Below are positions 49,151-58,866 of a stretch of DNA of 64,000 nucleotides, one piece after another. The DNA is from Ureibacillus chungkukjangi. Its GTDB lineage: Bacteria; Bacillota; Bacilli; Bacillales_A; Planococcaceae. Below the pieces are notes generated by a model. That model did not search any database. It was not told the origin of the DNA and saw only the letters and a program-made list of their open reading frames with translations. Each line of letters begins with the position of its first letter. The stretch's first letter is position 1. The DNA is taken from assembly GCF_003217295.1 (NCBI RefSeq), contig NZ_QJTJ01000007.1:1-64000 (forward strand). The letters run 5' to 3'. The position numbers and the translations under genes were made by a program.

Positions 49151-51037
49151 CTATCCATTGACGATGTCGTCTAAATACGTCCATCTTTCTATTAATTCTT
49201 CATAGTTTTTGTTTAGCTCATCTAGTTTTTCAGTTAACTGTTGAAGCTTTGTATAGTCTGCTCCTGCTGTAGCTATCCCTGCCTCAGTGGCTTCAATTTC
49301 CTCCTCCACTTTGGCGATCGTATCAGAAATTGTTTCCCATTCCTTTTGCTCTTTAAAGCTAAGCTTTTTCTTTTCTGTTTTAGCCTTTTGTGCTTTTGGC
49401 TTCTCCACTTTTACTTCTTTTGCTTCCTCTTTTTGAGACTGCTGTTGTTTCTCTAGATAATCGCTATATACATCAAGGCTCTCATTCACATTTCCTTGGC
49501 CATCTAATATCCATAGCTTTTTTGCGATTCGATCCAGGAAGAAACGATCATGGGAAATGGTCAGGATAACACCAGGGAAGTGCTCTATAAAGTCTTCCAG
49601 TACTCCTAATGTTTCAATATCTAAATCATTTGTTGGCTCATCCAATAATAAAACGTTTGGCTGCTCCATCAGTAAACGCAATAAGTGAAGTCTTTTTCGC
49701 TCCCCACCGGATAATTTTCCAATCGGTGTACCATGACTATGTAGTGGGAATAAAAATCTCTCAAGCATCTGTGCAGCAGAATAGCGAACCCCTTCTGCAT
49801 CTGTTATGTCATTTGAAGCCTCGCGGATATATTCAATGATACGTTCGTTTTCATTCATCGCAGGAATCACTTGCTTGAAATGTGCTCTTTTTACGGTAGA
49901 ACCAACAATCACTTCGCCTGAATCTGGCTCCAGCTCCCCAGCAAGTATGTTTAATAATGTAGACTTACCGTAACCATTGGCACCAATTATTCCAATACGG
50001 TCGCCCTGCTGTAATAAGAAGTTAAAGTCTTTTAGAATAACACGCTCGCTATAAGCTTTTGACAGTTGTTCGCCTTCAATAACCTTTTTCCCAAGTCTTG
50101 ATGTGGCAAGAGACAATTCTAGGTTAGCATCTTTTGAGCCGCGCTCGATTTTGGAATCTAACTCATCAAAGCGATCGATTCTAGCTTTTTGCTTTGTTGT
50201 ACGAGCTTTAGCACCACGACGGATCCATTTCAGCTCAGAACGATAACGATTTCGCAATTTGTCTTGCGTAGCTGCTTTCATTTCTTCACGCATTGCACGT
50301 GACTCAAGATAATCTGCGTAATTCCCTGTATGACGATAGAGCGTTTGATCGGCAAGCTCAAAGATATGTGTTGAAAGCTCGTCTAAGAAATAACGATCAT
50401 GGGTAATGAAAATAACTGCCCCTTTTAAGCGCATCACCATTTCCTGTAGCCATTCAGTAGATTGCACATCCAAGTGGTTCGTAGGTTCATCCAGTAGGTA
50501 AAGATCTGCAGGTTCTATTAATACCTTGGCTAGTGCAACTCTTTTTTGCTGGCCACCTGATAGGCTTGTCACTTGGCGATCAAACATATCTATTCCTAAT
50601 TTTGTCAGGGCTTGCTTTGCAAGAGCATTGACATCCCAAGCCTTATCATTATCCATTTGCTGCTGCAGACGGAATAATTTATTTTGCAATTCCTCTGACT
50701 CAGGATTTCTTGCTAGCTCTGTTAATGTATCTTCGTATTGTCTGTTTAGCTGAAGAATCGGTGAATCTCCCGAGAACACTGCCTGTAAAACAGTTTCTCC
50801 TTCGTTGAACTTAGGTTCCTGGGGCAGATGGGATATACGATATTTGTTTGGATGATCCATTTCCACTGTATCTGCATCCTGTAGACCAGCTAAAATAGAT
50901 AGCAATGTCGATTTCCCTGTTCCATTTATGCCGATTAAACCAGCACGTTCACCCTCATAAATAGTAAACTCAATTTTTTCAAATAGCGTTTTATCGCCAA
51001 CGGTTTTAGTTAAATTTGATACGATTAAATGACTCAT
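49151..51037 (-). CDS. ABC-F family ATPase (YfmR/Uup type)
   Basis: A 628-residue cytoplasmic tandem ABC protein with no membrane segments. Domain 1 has GINGTGKSTLL, LSGGQQKRVALAK and LLDEPTNHLD; domain 2 has GANGYGKSTLL, LSGGERKRLHLL and LLDEPTNDLD. A charged linker separates the domains, and the last 90 residues (KKKLSFKEQKEWETI) form the C-terminal coiled coil of Uup/YfmR. These act on the ribosome to rescue stalled or difficult translation. ATG at 51037 follows AAGGAAC. Upstream of cvfC. Confidence 0.93.
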   Translation of the reverse strand: MSHLIVSNLTKTVGDKTLFEKIEFTIYEGERAGLIGINGTGKSTLLSILAGLQDADTVEMDHPNKYRISHLPQEPKFNEGETVLQAVFSGDSPILQLNRQYEDTLTELARNPESEELQNKLFRLQQQMDNDKAWDVNALAKQALTKLGIDMFDRQVTSLSGGQQKRVALAKVLIEPADLYLLDEPTNHLDVQSTEWLQEMVMRLKGAVIFITHDRYFLDELSTHIFELADQTLYRHTGNYADYLESRAMREEMKAATQDKLRNRYRSELKWIRRGAKARTTKQKARIDRFDELDSKIERGSKDANLELSLATSRLGKKVIEGEQLSKAYSERVILKDFNFLLQQGDRIGIIGANGYGKSTLLNILAGELEPDSGEVIVGSTVKRAHFKQVIPAMNENERIIEYIREASNDITDAEGVRYSAAQMLERFLFPLHSHGTPIGKLSGGERKRLHLLRLLMEQPNVLLLDEPTNDLDIETLGVLEDFIEHFPGVILTISHDRFFLDRIAKKLWILDGQGNVNESLDVYSDYLEKQQQSQKEEAKEVKVEKPKAQKAKTEKKKLSFKEQKEWETISDTIAKVEEEIEATEAGIATAGADYTKLQQLTEKLDELNKNYEELIERWTYLDDIVNG

Positions 51038-51215
51038 AAAGTTCCTTCACTTTCCTTTTTTAGCTGCTGTAAATCTGGTATCTTGCAAAGATAAACCCTA
51101 CATTTCACAACATCAACAATACCAAGCGTTTTATATAATTCTAATTATAAAGGATAATGAAAAATAAAGCATTAAAGCGGATTGGGTTTGATAAGTTCGA
51201 AGTAAAACATTAGCA

Positions 51216-51247
51216 CAAGAAAAGAACTATCCGATAGTGGATAGTCC
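51216..51247 (-). terminator. Terminator of the SLH/MBL gene
   Basis: Stem GGACTATCC with GGATAGTTC followed on the minus strand by TTTTCTTG. Confidence 0.85.
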
Positions 51248-51258
51248 TTTCCCGCAAT

Positions 51259-52827
51259 CTATTGTTCGCATGCCCAACCATCGTTATCACGATCATGTCT
51301 GCTTGCATATGCCGGGTGAGTGGATTTGACCCCACTCGGATAAAATTGGCGAAGCGTAGTACAGTTATCAAAGCTTGTTGGTGCTCCCGGTATTATATAT
51401 GTCCCAGAGTTCGCATCTCCAACTGGAGGCTTAGGTGTTGGTGTTTGACTTGTATTAGCACCTTTAAACTCACTAGCATCAACATTATAGGTTTCACCGT
51501 TTGTTTTAACCGAGATTGTTCCATCTTGAGCTGTTGAATAAACCCTAGAACCAACTGATCTCAGGTTATTAAGTACCGTTGCATGAGGATGACCGTAACT
51601 GTTCTCTTTTCCATAGCTTAACATTGTTGCTTCCGGCTTTACTTCTTGCAGGAAGCTTAGAGCACTGCTCGTATTTGAACCGTGATGCCCCGCCTTTAGG
51701 ATAGTAGAAGAAAGGTCAAATTGTGTTGCCATTTGAGATTCTACTTCAGTATCTGCATCTCCCGTTAGTAAAAACGAAACCTTATTATATGTTAGCTTCA
51801 ATACAATCGATGCATCATTATTGTCTATTGCATTTGGGTTACTATATAGCACTTCTACCTTTAGCGAAGGGTCTAGATTGATTGTTTGACCTTTCACCGG
51901 TTCAAGATAAGCTGATCCCTCATTATTAGCTGCTGTTAATAATTCTTCATACGTTACAGTAGTATGGTTCTTACCACTATTTACAAAATTATTAACATTA
52001 AATGAGGCAAACACATCAATCAATCCACCAATATGGTCTGCATCAGGATGAGTTGCCACAACATAATCTAAATCCAGAAGTTTTTGCGATTTCAAAAATA
52101 AAACAACAGCATTACCAGCGGCTTTCGTCCCACCATCAATCAGCATAGTTTTTCCATTTGGAGACTCGATTAATATTGAATCCCCTTGACCAACATCAAT
52201 AAAGTGAACCTCCATACTGTTGCCTTTCGTTCCGATTGCACTATACAGGAAAACAGCAAAATGAGACCGCGTTATATTGGCATTTGGTTTAAAGGTTCCG
52301 TCTGTATATCCGGAAGTGACATTATTATTGGCCAGTGCTTGAACGTATTTGTAAGCCCAATGACCGCTTGCTACATCCTTGAATTGTTTAGCAGAAATAC
52401 CCGTTAATTTGTACGCGTTCGTTAATATAACAGCCATCTGTGTCCTTGTCACAAAGCCATTCGGGTCAAATTTATTATTTCCCTTTCCACTCATGATTCC
52501 GGCATTTGCAATACTAGCTATTTGCTTATAGTAAGGGTGAGAGGTTGGTACATCTGAAAAGTGAGGATTCGGCACATCAGTATTCTTATCTAACTCCATG
52601 ACGTTTGCAATAATCAAAGCTGCATGTGCTCGTGTCAGTTTATTTTCTGGCATAAAGGTGCCGTTGGGATAGCCACTAATAAATCCATTATCAACTAAAT
52701 AAGAAATTTGTTTTTTATATGAGTGAAACATAGGAACATCACTAAATTTCACAGCTGCATTTGTAATAGTAGGAATGATTCCGATAGTTAACAGCATGAT
52801 AATAATTATTGAGGATGTTTTTCTCAT
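51259..52827 (-). CDS. S-layer-anchored metallo-beta-lactamase (ComEC-like) protein with Excalibur domain
   Basis: An exported 522-residue protein in three parts. After a signal peptide, three SLH domains (about 27-200: FSDVPMFHSYKKQISYL, GFISGYPNGTFMPENKLTRA) attach it to the cell wall. A metallo-beta-lactamase domain (205-430) of the ComEC/Rec2 C-terminal type follows, with FIDVGQGDSILI, THPDADHIGG as the metal motif, LLTGDAD and KAGHHGS. The end is an Excalibur calcium-binding domain (DNCTTLRQFYPSGV and DRDNDGWACE). Likely a surface nuclease or phosphodiesterase. ATG at 52827 follows AAGGAGAGTTAA. Confidence 0.92.
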   Translation of the reverse strand: MRKTSSIIIIMLLTIGIIPTITNAAVKFSDVPMFHSYKKQISYLVDNGFISGYPNGTFMPENKLTRAHAALIIANVMELDKNTDVPNPHFSDVPTSHPYYKQIASIANAGIMSGKGNNKFDPNGFVTRTQMAVILTNAYKLTGISAKQFKDVASGHWAYKYVQALANNNVTSGYTDGTFKPNANITRSHFAVFLYSAIGTKGNSMEVHFIDVGQGDSILIESPNGKTMLIDGGTKAAGNAVVLFLKSQKLLDLDYVVATHPDADHIGGLIDVFASFNVNNFVNSGKNHTTVTYEELLTAANNEGSAYLEPVKGQTINLDPSLKVEVLYSNPNAIDNNDASIVLKLTYNKVSFLLTGDADTEVESQMATQFDLSSTILKAGHHGSNTSSALSFLQEVKPEATMLSYGKENSYGHPHATVLNNLRSVGSRVYSTAQDGTISVKTNGETYNVDASEFKGANTSQTPTPKPPVGDANSGTYIIPGAPTSFDNCTTLRQFYPSGVKSTHPAYASRHDRDNDGWACEQ

Positions 52828-52944
52828 TTAACTCTCCTTGCCTAACTGTCATTTTGTTTACAGTAAGTAGTATACTAACTACTTAAAAAATAATGATTGT
52901 TGTATTTTTAACAAAAAGAGAAAAAATGGAAACTCTTTAGGAAA

Positions 52945-52986
52945 TAAAAAAGGTTGAAGCGAGTAAAATACTCGTTCAACCATTTT
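52945..52986 (-). terminator. Terminator of the abg operon
   Basis: Stem GGTTGAACGAGTA with TACTCGCTTCAACC (one bulge) followed on the minus strand by TTTTTTATTT. Confidence 0.9.
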
Positions 52987-53001
52987 ATAGCGTACAATAA
53001 A

Positions 53002-54441
53002 TCAGCCATACATATTCGGTAATACCTCTTTAGGTATAGGATTCACGTATTGTCCCTTTGTTTGCTCACGTAATTCATTTTTAGCCTGAACAATTAAATC
53101 AGGATTATCTAAAAGTTCGATAGCCGTTAATGCAAGCACTTTACTAGCATAGAGCATTCCCTTATGAGCCAGTCCAGTTCTTCCTTGCGATACAAGCTGC
53201 CAAGTATGAAGAGGTGTTCCTAGCACAAAGCATGTAGTAAAGAATTGTGATGTCGGTACAACCCAGCTCACATCAGCAACATCTGTTGATCCAGCCATTG
53301 TGATAGTTGATTTTTGATAAGGTATTACCTTGGGATAGAAGGTAGAGTCTTTTTCGATTAAATCCTCTACATGGCTATCTTCATTGATCGATTTGATTTC
53401 CTGCAGCGCACTTGTAAGCTCAGACGGCGTAATGGTTTTAGCCATTTTCTTTGCATAATCAAGCTCTTCCTCGCTATACGTTGGTAGTCCCACTAACTGT
53501 AATTTATCATATACAATTTTGTTGATTGTATCGTTTGCAATATAGTTGGAGCAGGCTTTGTCAAATTTCACTTTTACTTTTGTTTCTGTCATTAATGCAG
53601 CGCCCTCTGCAATTTTCAGAACACGTTTGTAGATATCATCAACCTCTTGAATCGTATTAGCTCTAATTAGATATAAAACCTCAGCATTTGCTTGCACGAC
53701 ATTCGGTGAAATCCCACCTGAATTCGTTACGGCATAATGCACTCTCGCATTACTTGAGATATGCTCTCGCAAGTAATTGACCCCAACATTCATTAATTCC
53801 ACAGCGTCCAAAGCACTTCTTCCAAGATGAGGCGAATTAGCTGCATGGGAAGCAGTACCTTCAAATTCAAAATAAACTTGATAATTTGCTAGTGAAGAAT
53901 AATTAAACACACTTGTGAAGGAATTGGGATGCCAGGTTAACGCAACATCTACATTATTAAAAACACCTTCTCGAACCATGAATGTTTTGCCTGATCCACC
54001 CTCTTCAGCTGGGCAACCAAAGTAATGAATCCTTCCCTCTACTTCACCCTTATCTATTAAATCCTTTAGAAGTCGAACTGCCCCAATGCCTGCAGTTCCT
54101 AATAGATTATGACCACAGCCATGACCATTGCCACCTTCAACATGAGCTTCTCGAACATCGCTACCTGCTTTTTGACTTAGTCCAGGAAGAGCGTCAAATT
54201 CTCCTAAAATTCCAATGATTGGACCCGTACTACCATATTTAGCAACAAAGGCAGTATCGATTCCACCAATGCCCATTTCAATTTCAAATCCATTTGCCAC
54301 TAAATACGTCTTTAAAATTTTTGCTGACTCAACCTCTTGATATCTCGTCTCAGGAACATCCCAAATTCGATCAGCAAGATGAATAATCTCATCCTCATAC
54401 TGCTTATATAAACTATCAATTTGTTCTAACTTACTAGCCAT
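53002..54441 (-). CDS. abgB: M20 family amidohydrolase, AbgB type
   Basis: A 479-residue member of the M20D peptidases. Metal-binding and family phrases are GEFDALPG, GGNGHGCGHNLLGTAG, CPAEEGGSGKTFMV and TWHPNSF. In E. coli AbgA and AbgB together cleave p-aminobenzoyl-glutamate. Here it follows abgA with an 8-base overlap (ATGGCTAG) and they are the last two genes of the abgT operon, so a heterodimer with AbgA is likely. Family is secure; substrate is inferred from context. Confidence 0.88.
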   Translation of the reverse strand: MASKLEQIDSLYKQYEDEIIHLADRIWDVPETRYQEVESAKILKTYLVANGFEIEMGIGGIDTAFVAKYGSTGPIIGILGEFDALPGLSQKAGSDVREAHVEGGNGHGCGHNLLGTAGIGAVRLLKDLIDKGEVEGRIHYFGCPAEEGGSGKTFMVREGVFNNVDVALTWHPNSFTSVFNYSSLANYQVYFEFEGTASHAANSPHLGRSALDAVELMNVGVNYLREHISSNARVHYAVTNSGGISPNVVQANAEVLYLIRANTIQEVDDIYKRVLKIAEGAALMTETKVKVKFDKACSNYIANDTINKIVYDKLQLVGLPTYSEEELDYAKKMAKTITPSELTSALQEIKSINEDSHVEDLIEKDSTFYPKVIPYQKSTITMAGSTDVADVSWVVPTSQFFTTCFVLGTPLHTWQLVSQGRTGLAHKGMLYASKVLALTAIELLDNPDLIVQAKNELREQTKGQYVNPIPKEVLPNMYG

Positions 54442-55744
54442 TTACTTTCAACTCCTCATATAGCTTGAAGGGAACATTCACCCATATCTCTAGAGCTGAA
54501 AGCATATCCTCTTCTTCAATATCAAACTCCTCGTGATGATGTCCTGCTGCTAAATTTGTTCCAATAATAGAGTAGCAGGCTAAACCACCCTGCTTTTGTA
54601 CTTTTTGCATTAAGAAGGTTGCATCCTCTGAGCCAGCTTTAAAGTCTCTATATTCAATAACTTCCTTTACTGAAGGCTGTTGTATAGCTGTTTCCTTTAG
54701 AATTTTCGCTAATTGTTGATCTGATGGAATATTCAATGCATATCCAACCTTTTCTAGTTGAACTTCGACATCGTACATTGCTGCAACCCCATTGAATATT
54801 TGTTCAACCCGCTCTTCATAGAAGCTGTTGATAGCTGTTGTTTCACCACGTATTTCCAGCTGCATTTTGGCCAATGAAGGAATGATATTACGACCACTTC
54901 CGGCTTCTAATGTTCCAACATTTACACGGGCTACTCCTTCACTATGCGGAGGTAAGCTGTGTAGGGCAAGAGCAGCTTGGGCACTTGCTAAAAGCGCATT
55001 TTTTCCTTGTTCAGCATTAATGCCAGAATGGGCGGCAACCCCTTTAATCGTTACATCAAATTTAGTTGTGGCCAAGAATCCATCAACCCCTGCGACAAAG
55101 GTTCCTTTTGGAATACCAGTACCGATATGAAGGGCGCATAAGTAATCTATCTTGTCTAATAAAGGAGATGCAACAATGGCACTCCCTCCCCTTACGCCTT
55201 CTTCTGCTGGCTGGAAGATGATTATAATCTTTCCACAGAGCTTATCTTTTACTTTCATGAGCTGCTGTGCTAACCCTAATCCGATCGTAGCGTGACTATC
55301 ATGACCACATGCATGCATAAAACCATCATTTTGAGAACGGAAATTTAATTGCTGAGGAACATGTTTTTCTTCGGACGATTCTAGTATTGGTAGTGCATCA
55401 ATATCAACTCGATAAGCAATGGTTGGTCCTTGAATACCTGTATCCAAAACAGCAATTACGCCTGTTTTTCCTGCTTCCATTTTCTCTAACCATTTGCTTG
55501 ATACATCACTCTCAATTGCTTTTTTATAGAAAGCATCTGCTAAGACTTTATCCGGAACACCCATTGAGTCGCCATGCACAATTTCTTTGCCTACATATAC
55601 CTCATAACCCCAAGCTTCAAGGTTTTCAGCTATAATAGCAGAGGTACGAAACTCAAGCCAGCCTGGTTCTGGAAATTTATGAAAATCTCTTCTCCATTCT
55701 CTTAAAACCTGTAAATAATCCTTTTCTACAGTTAAAAAGTTCAT
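54434..55744 (-). CDS. abgA: M20 family amidohydrolase, AbgA type
   Basis: A 436-residue M20D peptidase with WRRDFHKFPEPGWLEFRT at the start, the metal site HACGHDSHATIGLGLAQQL, the general-base glutamate in IFQPAEEGVRGG, and RIEHT-equivalent GHHHEEFDIEEEDM near the end. This set is complete, so it should be active. It corresponds to AbgA, partner of AbgB. ATG at 55744 follows ATAGGAGATGTCTTAG. It lies 12 bases after the abgT stop. Confidence 0.88.
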   Translation of the reverse strand: MNFLTVEKDYLQVLREWRRDFHKFPEPGWLEFRTSAIIAENLEAWGYEVYVGKEIVHGDSMGVPDKVLADAFYKKAIESDVSSKWLEKMEAGKTGVIAVLDTGIQGPTIAYRVDIDALPILESSEEKHVPQQLNFRSQNDGFMHACGHDSHATIGLGLAQQLMKVKDKLCGKIIIIFQPAEEGVRGGSAIVASPLLDKIDYLCALHIGTGIPKGTFVAGVDGFLATTKFDVTIKGVAAHSGINAEQGKNALLASAQAALALHSLPPHSEGVARVNVGTLEAGSGRNIIPSLAKMQLEIRGETTAINSFYEERVEQIFNGVAAMYDVEVQLEKVGYALNIPSDQQLAKILKETAIQQPSVKEVIEYRDFKAGSEDATFLMQKVQKQGGLACYSIIGTNLAAGHHHEEFDIEEEDMLSALEIWVNVPFKLYEELKVNG

Positions 55745-55756
55745 CTAAGACATCTC

Positions 55757-57289
55757 CTATTTTAATAAGTAGTGAATACCTGGACCAATCGGAATATTAA
55801 ATAGTACAAACACAAGCATTAATAGAATCCAAGAAATTAAGAATACAATTGTATATGGAATCATCAATGACATCAGTGTCCCAATGCCTGCTTTTTTGTT
55901 GTAAACAAGCATGAAGCCCAGGATGATGGCGAAATATTGATTTAACGGCGTAACCATATTTGTTGAAGATTCCCCAACACGATATGCTAATTGAATAAAT
56001 GCCGGATGGTACCCTAGCAGCATAAATGTCGGTACAAAAATAGGTGCAACAAGAGACCACAGTGCAGATCCACTGATTATAAATAAACTTAAAATAGCTA
56101 CTAGCAATACAAATAAAACAACCGCAAAGACATTTGTTAGTTTAATAGCCGTTAATATATCTGCTAAATGTACTGCCATCCAAGTAGCAATATTTGTCCA
56201 GTTAAAATATCCGATAAACTGACCAATAATGAAGATCAATACAATATAGCTCGATAAATCACGAATAGCCTCAGCCATAATATTTGGAACGTCAGCTACC
56301 TGAGTAATTTTCTTAACCGAAACACCATATGTAATCCCTACTACCAAAAAGAAAGCAAATAGAATCGGTACTATACCAGATAAAAATGGTGAACGTAAAA
56401 TTGTCCCATCGTCATTAAGTAGAGGAGAATTTGGAATAAACATTAGAACAAGTATCGCACCGACAAAGAGGATTGTTGCAATACCAGTATTACGTAAAGC
56501 ACGGTTCTCTAAAGGTGATAATTCATGCAAATCTGCCTTCTTCTCACCGTTGTATGGCCCTAATCGCGGTTCTACGATTTTGTCGGTAACAAGTGCTCCT
56601 AGAAATGCTAGTAAAAACGTTGAAGCACTCATAAAGAACCAGTTATCTAATGGTGACACAATCATTGTTTCATCAATTGTTTTTGCAATTTCCGTTGTAA
56701 TTCCAGATAATAACGCATCTGTACCTGCTACTAGAATATTAGCTGTAAAGCCTATACCAGCACCAGCTAGTCCAGCAGCTAAACCGGCAAGAGGATGTCT
56801 GCCCAAGGATAGAAATACTAATGCTGCTAAAGGAGGAATAACTACAAAAGCTGCATCTGAAGCAATATTTCCTAAAATTCCAATGAAAACGACCATAAAT
56901 GTAACGATTCGTTTAGGTGTTTTAACAATCGCCTTTGTCATTAAAGCCGAAAACAGTCCTACCTTTTCAGATAAGCCAATACCTAGCATCATTGTTAGTA
57001 CTAAGCCTAATGGTGCAAAGCCAGTAAAGTTTGTCAAAGTATTAGCCAAAATGTAGCGAATACCATCTTTTGAAAGTAAATTATTAACTGTTACTGTTTC
57101 TCCTGTATTAGGATGAATAACAGAAGCTTGCATAGTACCTAAAATAAATGAAATTACTACCAAAATCAGTGTAAGATACAAAAAGAGCATAAATGGATGT
57201 GGCAGCTTATTACCGATTTTTTCAACGGTATTTAGAAATTTGTTGAAAGCTCCATTGTTTTCAACTTCAATTTCGGGATTATTTTTCAT
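55757..57289 (-). CDS. abgT: AbgT family transporter (p-aminobenzoyl-glutamate type)
   Basis: A 510-residue membrane protein of the AbgT family. The family phrases include HPFMLFLYLTLILVV near the N-terminus, SGSALWSLVAPIFVPTFMLLGYHPAFIQLAYRVGESSTNMVTPL near residue 430, and APLGLVLTMMLGIGLSEKVGL. E. coli AbgT imports p-aminobenzoyl-glutamate, while other members export sulfonamides. The downstream hydrolases support import. ATG at 57289 follows GGGGGAAATATAGATT. It opens the operon and diverges from the 57398 regulator. Confidence 0.93.
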   Translation of the reverse strand: MKNNPEIEVENNGAFNKFLNTVEKIGNKLPHPFMLFLYLTLILVVISFILGTMQASVIHPNTGETVTVNNLLSKDGIRYILANTLTNFTGFAPLGLVLTMMLGIGLSEKVGLFSALMTKAIVKTPKRIVTFMVVFIGILGNIASDAAFVVIPPLAALVFLSLGRHPLAGLAAGLAGAGIGFTANILVAGTDALLSGITTEIAKTIDETMIVSPLDNWFFMSASTFLLAFLGALVTDKIVEPRLGPYNGEKKADLHELSPLENRALRNTGIATILFVGAILVLMFIPNSPLLNDDGTILRSPFLSGIVPILFAFFLVVGITYGVSVKKITQVADVPNIMAEAIRDLSSYIVLIFIIGQFIGYFNWTNIATWMAVHLADILTAIKLTNVFAVVLFVLLVAILSLFIISGSALWSLVAPIFVPTFMLLGYHPAFIQLAYRVGESSTNMVTPLNQYFAIILGFMLVYNKKAGIGTLMSLMIPYTIVFLISWILLMLVFVLFNIPIGPGIHYLLK

Positions 57290-57397
57290 AATCTATATTT
57301 CCCCCTTTATTATTTTCGGACAATTTATTACAATGTCTTAAAATAAATATTAAAAAATTAAGAAAATTTACACAATGGTAAATAAGGAGGGTTTTAT

Positions 57398-58708
57398 ATG
57401 TATAAAATTTGCGTCTTTTCAACTAATCTATCTTTTCAATGGGTAAAAAACTGTGAAAATATTAAAATTGATAATATTAATCTGCAAATCTTCATTTATG
57501 AGGACCTAAGACATTTAGAGAAACTATTTCTAGACAATATAAAAACTTATGATGGTGTTATATTCAGTGGACAGATTCCTTACCTACATATTCAAAAACA
57601 TTTAAGTGAATATTTCACGTCAATTCCTTGTGCTTTTTTTGATATTACCGAACGAGATTTTTACTATAAAATAGCAGAGCTACAATATAAGCACCCAGAT
57701 TTCTCGTTCAAGCATTGTATGATTGACTTTCTTTATAAAGAAAATAACTATTTAAGCCTGGAAGAACTGCTTTTACCAGAGGATTTTCCCCATCTTCTAA
57801 GTGAGAGCATTGAAGTTTTTGGGTTACCAAATGCTTATGACGTTGTCTATAATGCCCATGCAAAGCTATGGAAGGAACAAAAAATTCGGTTCTCACTTAC
57901 TCGTTTAACCAATTTGTATACGTATTTTGAAGATGAAACTATTCAGCCTATACTAGTAACCCCTACTGTAGACAGCATGGAGATTACCATTTTAGAGGTA
58001 ATGAAGGAGATTGAAGTGGCTAACCTATTAAATAGCCAGGCTGTTGCTGGTTATCTTGAATTTTCGATGTCTCAAAATGATCCAGCTGAAATTGAATATC
58101 GACAAATTGCCCTTTATAAATCAATTTTAGATTTTAACCGAAAGCTAGGGACATCGTTAATAACATATAGAAGTGCTATTCACTACGAGCTAATAACGAA
58201 TTATAGTGATTTTCTGATGATTACAAATAACCAAGAAAAATGTTCTTTAGTTGAGTTTTTAAGAGATGAGCTTTCTTTTAAGGTGAAAATTGGATGGGGT
58301 ATCGGAAAAACATTACAAGAGGCTAGGTTCCAGGCAGAGAAGGCCGCAGCCTACTGTACAGGCTCTTTAACAGAATCCTATATTTTAACAAAGGAAAATC
58401 ACTTAATTGGGCCATTGGATGGTAATTCTTCTATATCGGTAAAAGAATTTCAAAATGATAAGCTGATAACCATTGCTAATGAAACGAATATTTCCTTGCT
58501 TCATTTACAGAAGATTTATGGGTTAATATACAAACTAAAAAAGGATACATTAACCGCCGAGGAGCTAAGTATTCACCTATCGATATCTGTACGTACAGCA
58601 AGCAGAATACTAAAACGGCTAGAAGAATTTAATTATGCCTCCTCCCTTTTAAACAAAGTGACAAAAGCTAAAGGTCGTCCAAGTAAATCCTACAAATTAG
58701 AACTCTAA
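57398..58708 (+). CDS. Unusual regulator with C-terminal winged helix, divergent from abgT
   Basis: A 436-residue soluble protein I cannot place in a named family. Residues 370-430 form a winged helix (LTAEELSIHLSISVRTASRILKRLEEF, then KGRPSKSYKLEL). The middle part, with VKIGWGIGKTLQEARFQAEKAAAY, resembles the last strand and helix of nucleotide cyclase or GTP cyclohydrolase III-like folds. The N-terminus (LFLDNIKTYDGVIFSGQIPYL) looks like a receptor domain. ATG at 57398 follows AAGGAGGGTTTTAT. It probably senses a substrate of the abg genes. Confidence 0.7.
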   Translation: MYKICVFSTNLSFQWVKNCENIKIDNINLQIFIYEDLRHLEKLFLDNIKTYDGVIFSGQIPYLHIQKHLSEYFTSIPCAFFDITERDFYYKIAELQYKHPDFSFKHCMIDFLYKENNYLSLEELLLPEDFPHLLSESIEVFGLPNAYDVVYNAHAKLWKEQKIRFSLTRLTNLYTYFEDETIQPILVTPTVDSMEITILEVMKEIEVANLLNSQAVAGYLEFSMSQNDPAEIEYRQIALYKSILDFNRKLGTSLITYRSAIHYELITNYSDFLMITNNQEKCSLVEFLRDELSFKVKIGWGIGKTLQEARFQAEKAAAYCTGSLTESYILTKENHLIGPLDGNSSISVKEFQNDKLITIANETNISLLHLQKIYGLIYKLKKDTLTAEELSIHLSISVRTASRILKRLEEFNYASSLLNKVTKAKGRPSKSYKLEL

Positions 58709-58756
58709 CATTAGTAAGTGCTAGGTAACATCGATTTGCTAACTCCGTAAAACAAT

Positions 58757-58803
58757 AAACCCTAAACAAAGAAGTTTTTCGCTTTCTGTTTAGGGTTTTT
58801 TAT
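58757..58803 (+). terminator. Terminator of the regulator gene
   Basis: Stem AAACCCTAAACA with TGTTTAGGGTTT followed by T6. Confidence 0.92.
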
Positions 58804-58866
58804 TATTATGTAAAACGTACTTTGTTAATGTGTTCTTTTGTAAGAAAACTTTTATATTTTGTTATT

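Noticed and set aside
56550-57056. 168-codon plus-strand frame opposite abgT
   Set aside because: Antisense shadow of a membrane protein gene; repeated PxxA-rich text comes from the opposite strand's codons.
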